Assembly (NCBI GenBank): GCA_003162255.1
Contig: PMMJ01000178.1
Coordinates: 1 to 6,948 of the forward strand
Length of the DNA: 6,948 nt
Direction: 5' to 3'
Source: Acidobacteriaceae bacterium
GTDB lineage: Bacteria; Acidobacteriota; Terriglobia; Terriglobales; Acidobacteriaceae
Shown: positions 6,913-6,948 of the stretch, piece after piece
Numbering within the stretch: position 1 is the stretch's first letter
Layout of the letters: the number at the start of each line of letters is the position of its first letter
Notes under the pieces: generated by a model
What the model was told of the DNA's origin: nothing
Databases searched by the model: none
What the model saw: only the letters and a program-made list of their open reading frames with translations
Made by a program: the position numbers and the translations under genes

Positions 6913-6939
6913 CACCAAGGACACGAAGTATCACTAAGG
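6913..6939. repeat. Degenerate CACNAAG repeat at the window edge
   Basis: Three imperfect copies: CACCAAGG (6913-6920), CACGAAG (6922-6928) and CACTAAGG (6932-6939), spaced 9 and 10 bases apart. No open frame or gene start is supported between 6848 and the end of the window, so this is probably the edge of another intergenic repeat. Confidence 0.4.
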
Positions 6940-6948
6940 CCTTCGGTC

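Noticed and set aside
5863..6924. Long minus-strand open frame (353 aa) opposite the acyltransferase C-terminus
   Set aside because: It is mostly antisense to conserved OlsB-like coding sequence and its N-terminal part is translated from the inverted-repeat element. No recognisable domain is present.

Overview
The window is a GC-rich stretch with four long genes, all on the + strand, separated by short spacers that are full of repeats. Codon use is uniform across the genes. The gene complement, the high GC and the period-7 repeats in the spacers suggest an Acidobacteriota (Terriglobia/Koribacter-like) chromosome. That assignment is an inference from general character, because no rRNA or other marker gene is present. 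Nothing points to a phage, plasmid or insertion sequence.

Layout. Bases 1-29 end in a heptamer repeat that runs almost to the start of malQ (30-1571), a GH77 4-alpha-glucanotransferase of alpha-glucan/maltodextrin metabolism. A 126-bp spacer with a heptamer array and a perfect 12-bp inverted repeat follows. Next is a two-gene ABC import operon whose genes overlap by 4 nt (GTGA). It encodes a NitT/TauT-type ATPase with a C-terminal AAA-associated domain (1698-3041) and a permease in which two membrane domains are fused in one chain (3038-4780). No substrate-binding protein is in the window, so the substrate cannot be named. A 149-bp spacer, again with a heptamer array and a small hairpin, leads to a two-domain acyltransferase (4930-6747). 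Its N-terminal half is PlsC/OlsA-like and its C-terminal half is OlsB-like GNAT, the architecture of the bifunctional ornithine-lipid synthase OlsF. The last 201 bp hold no gene but contain a 93-bp element bounded by an imperfect 18-nt inverted repeat, then a degenerate CACNAAG repeat at the edge.

How the genes relate. Only the ATPase and permease form a clear functional unit (one importer). MalQ (cytosolic glucan metabolism) and the acyltransferase (membrane lipid synthesis) look like independent neighbours separated by repeat-bearing spacers. I see no convincing new multi-gene system. The points most worth a second look are the heptamer repeat family shared by three spacers, the 93-bp inverted-repeat element, and the two-domain lipid acyltransferase with an HX5D rather than HX4D catalytic motif.
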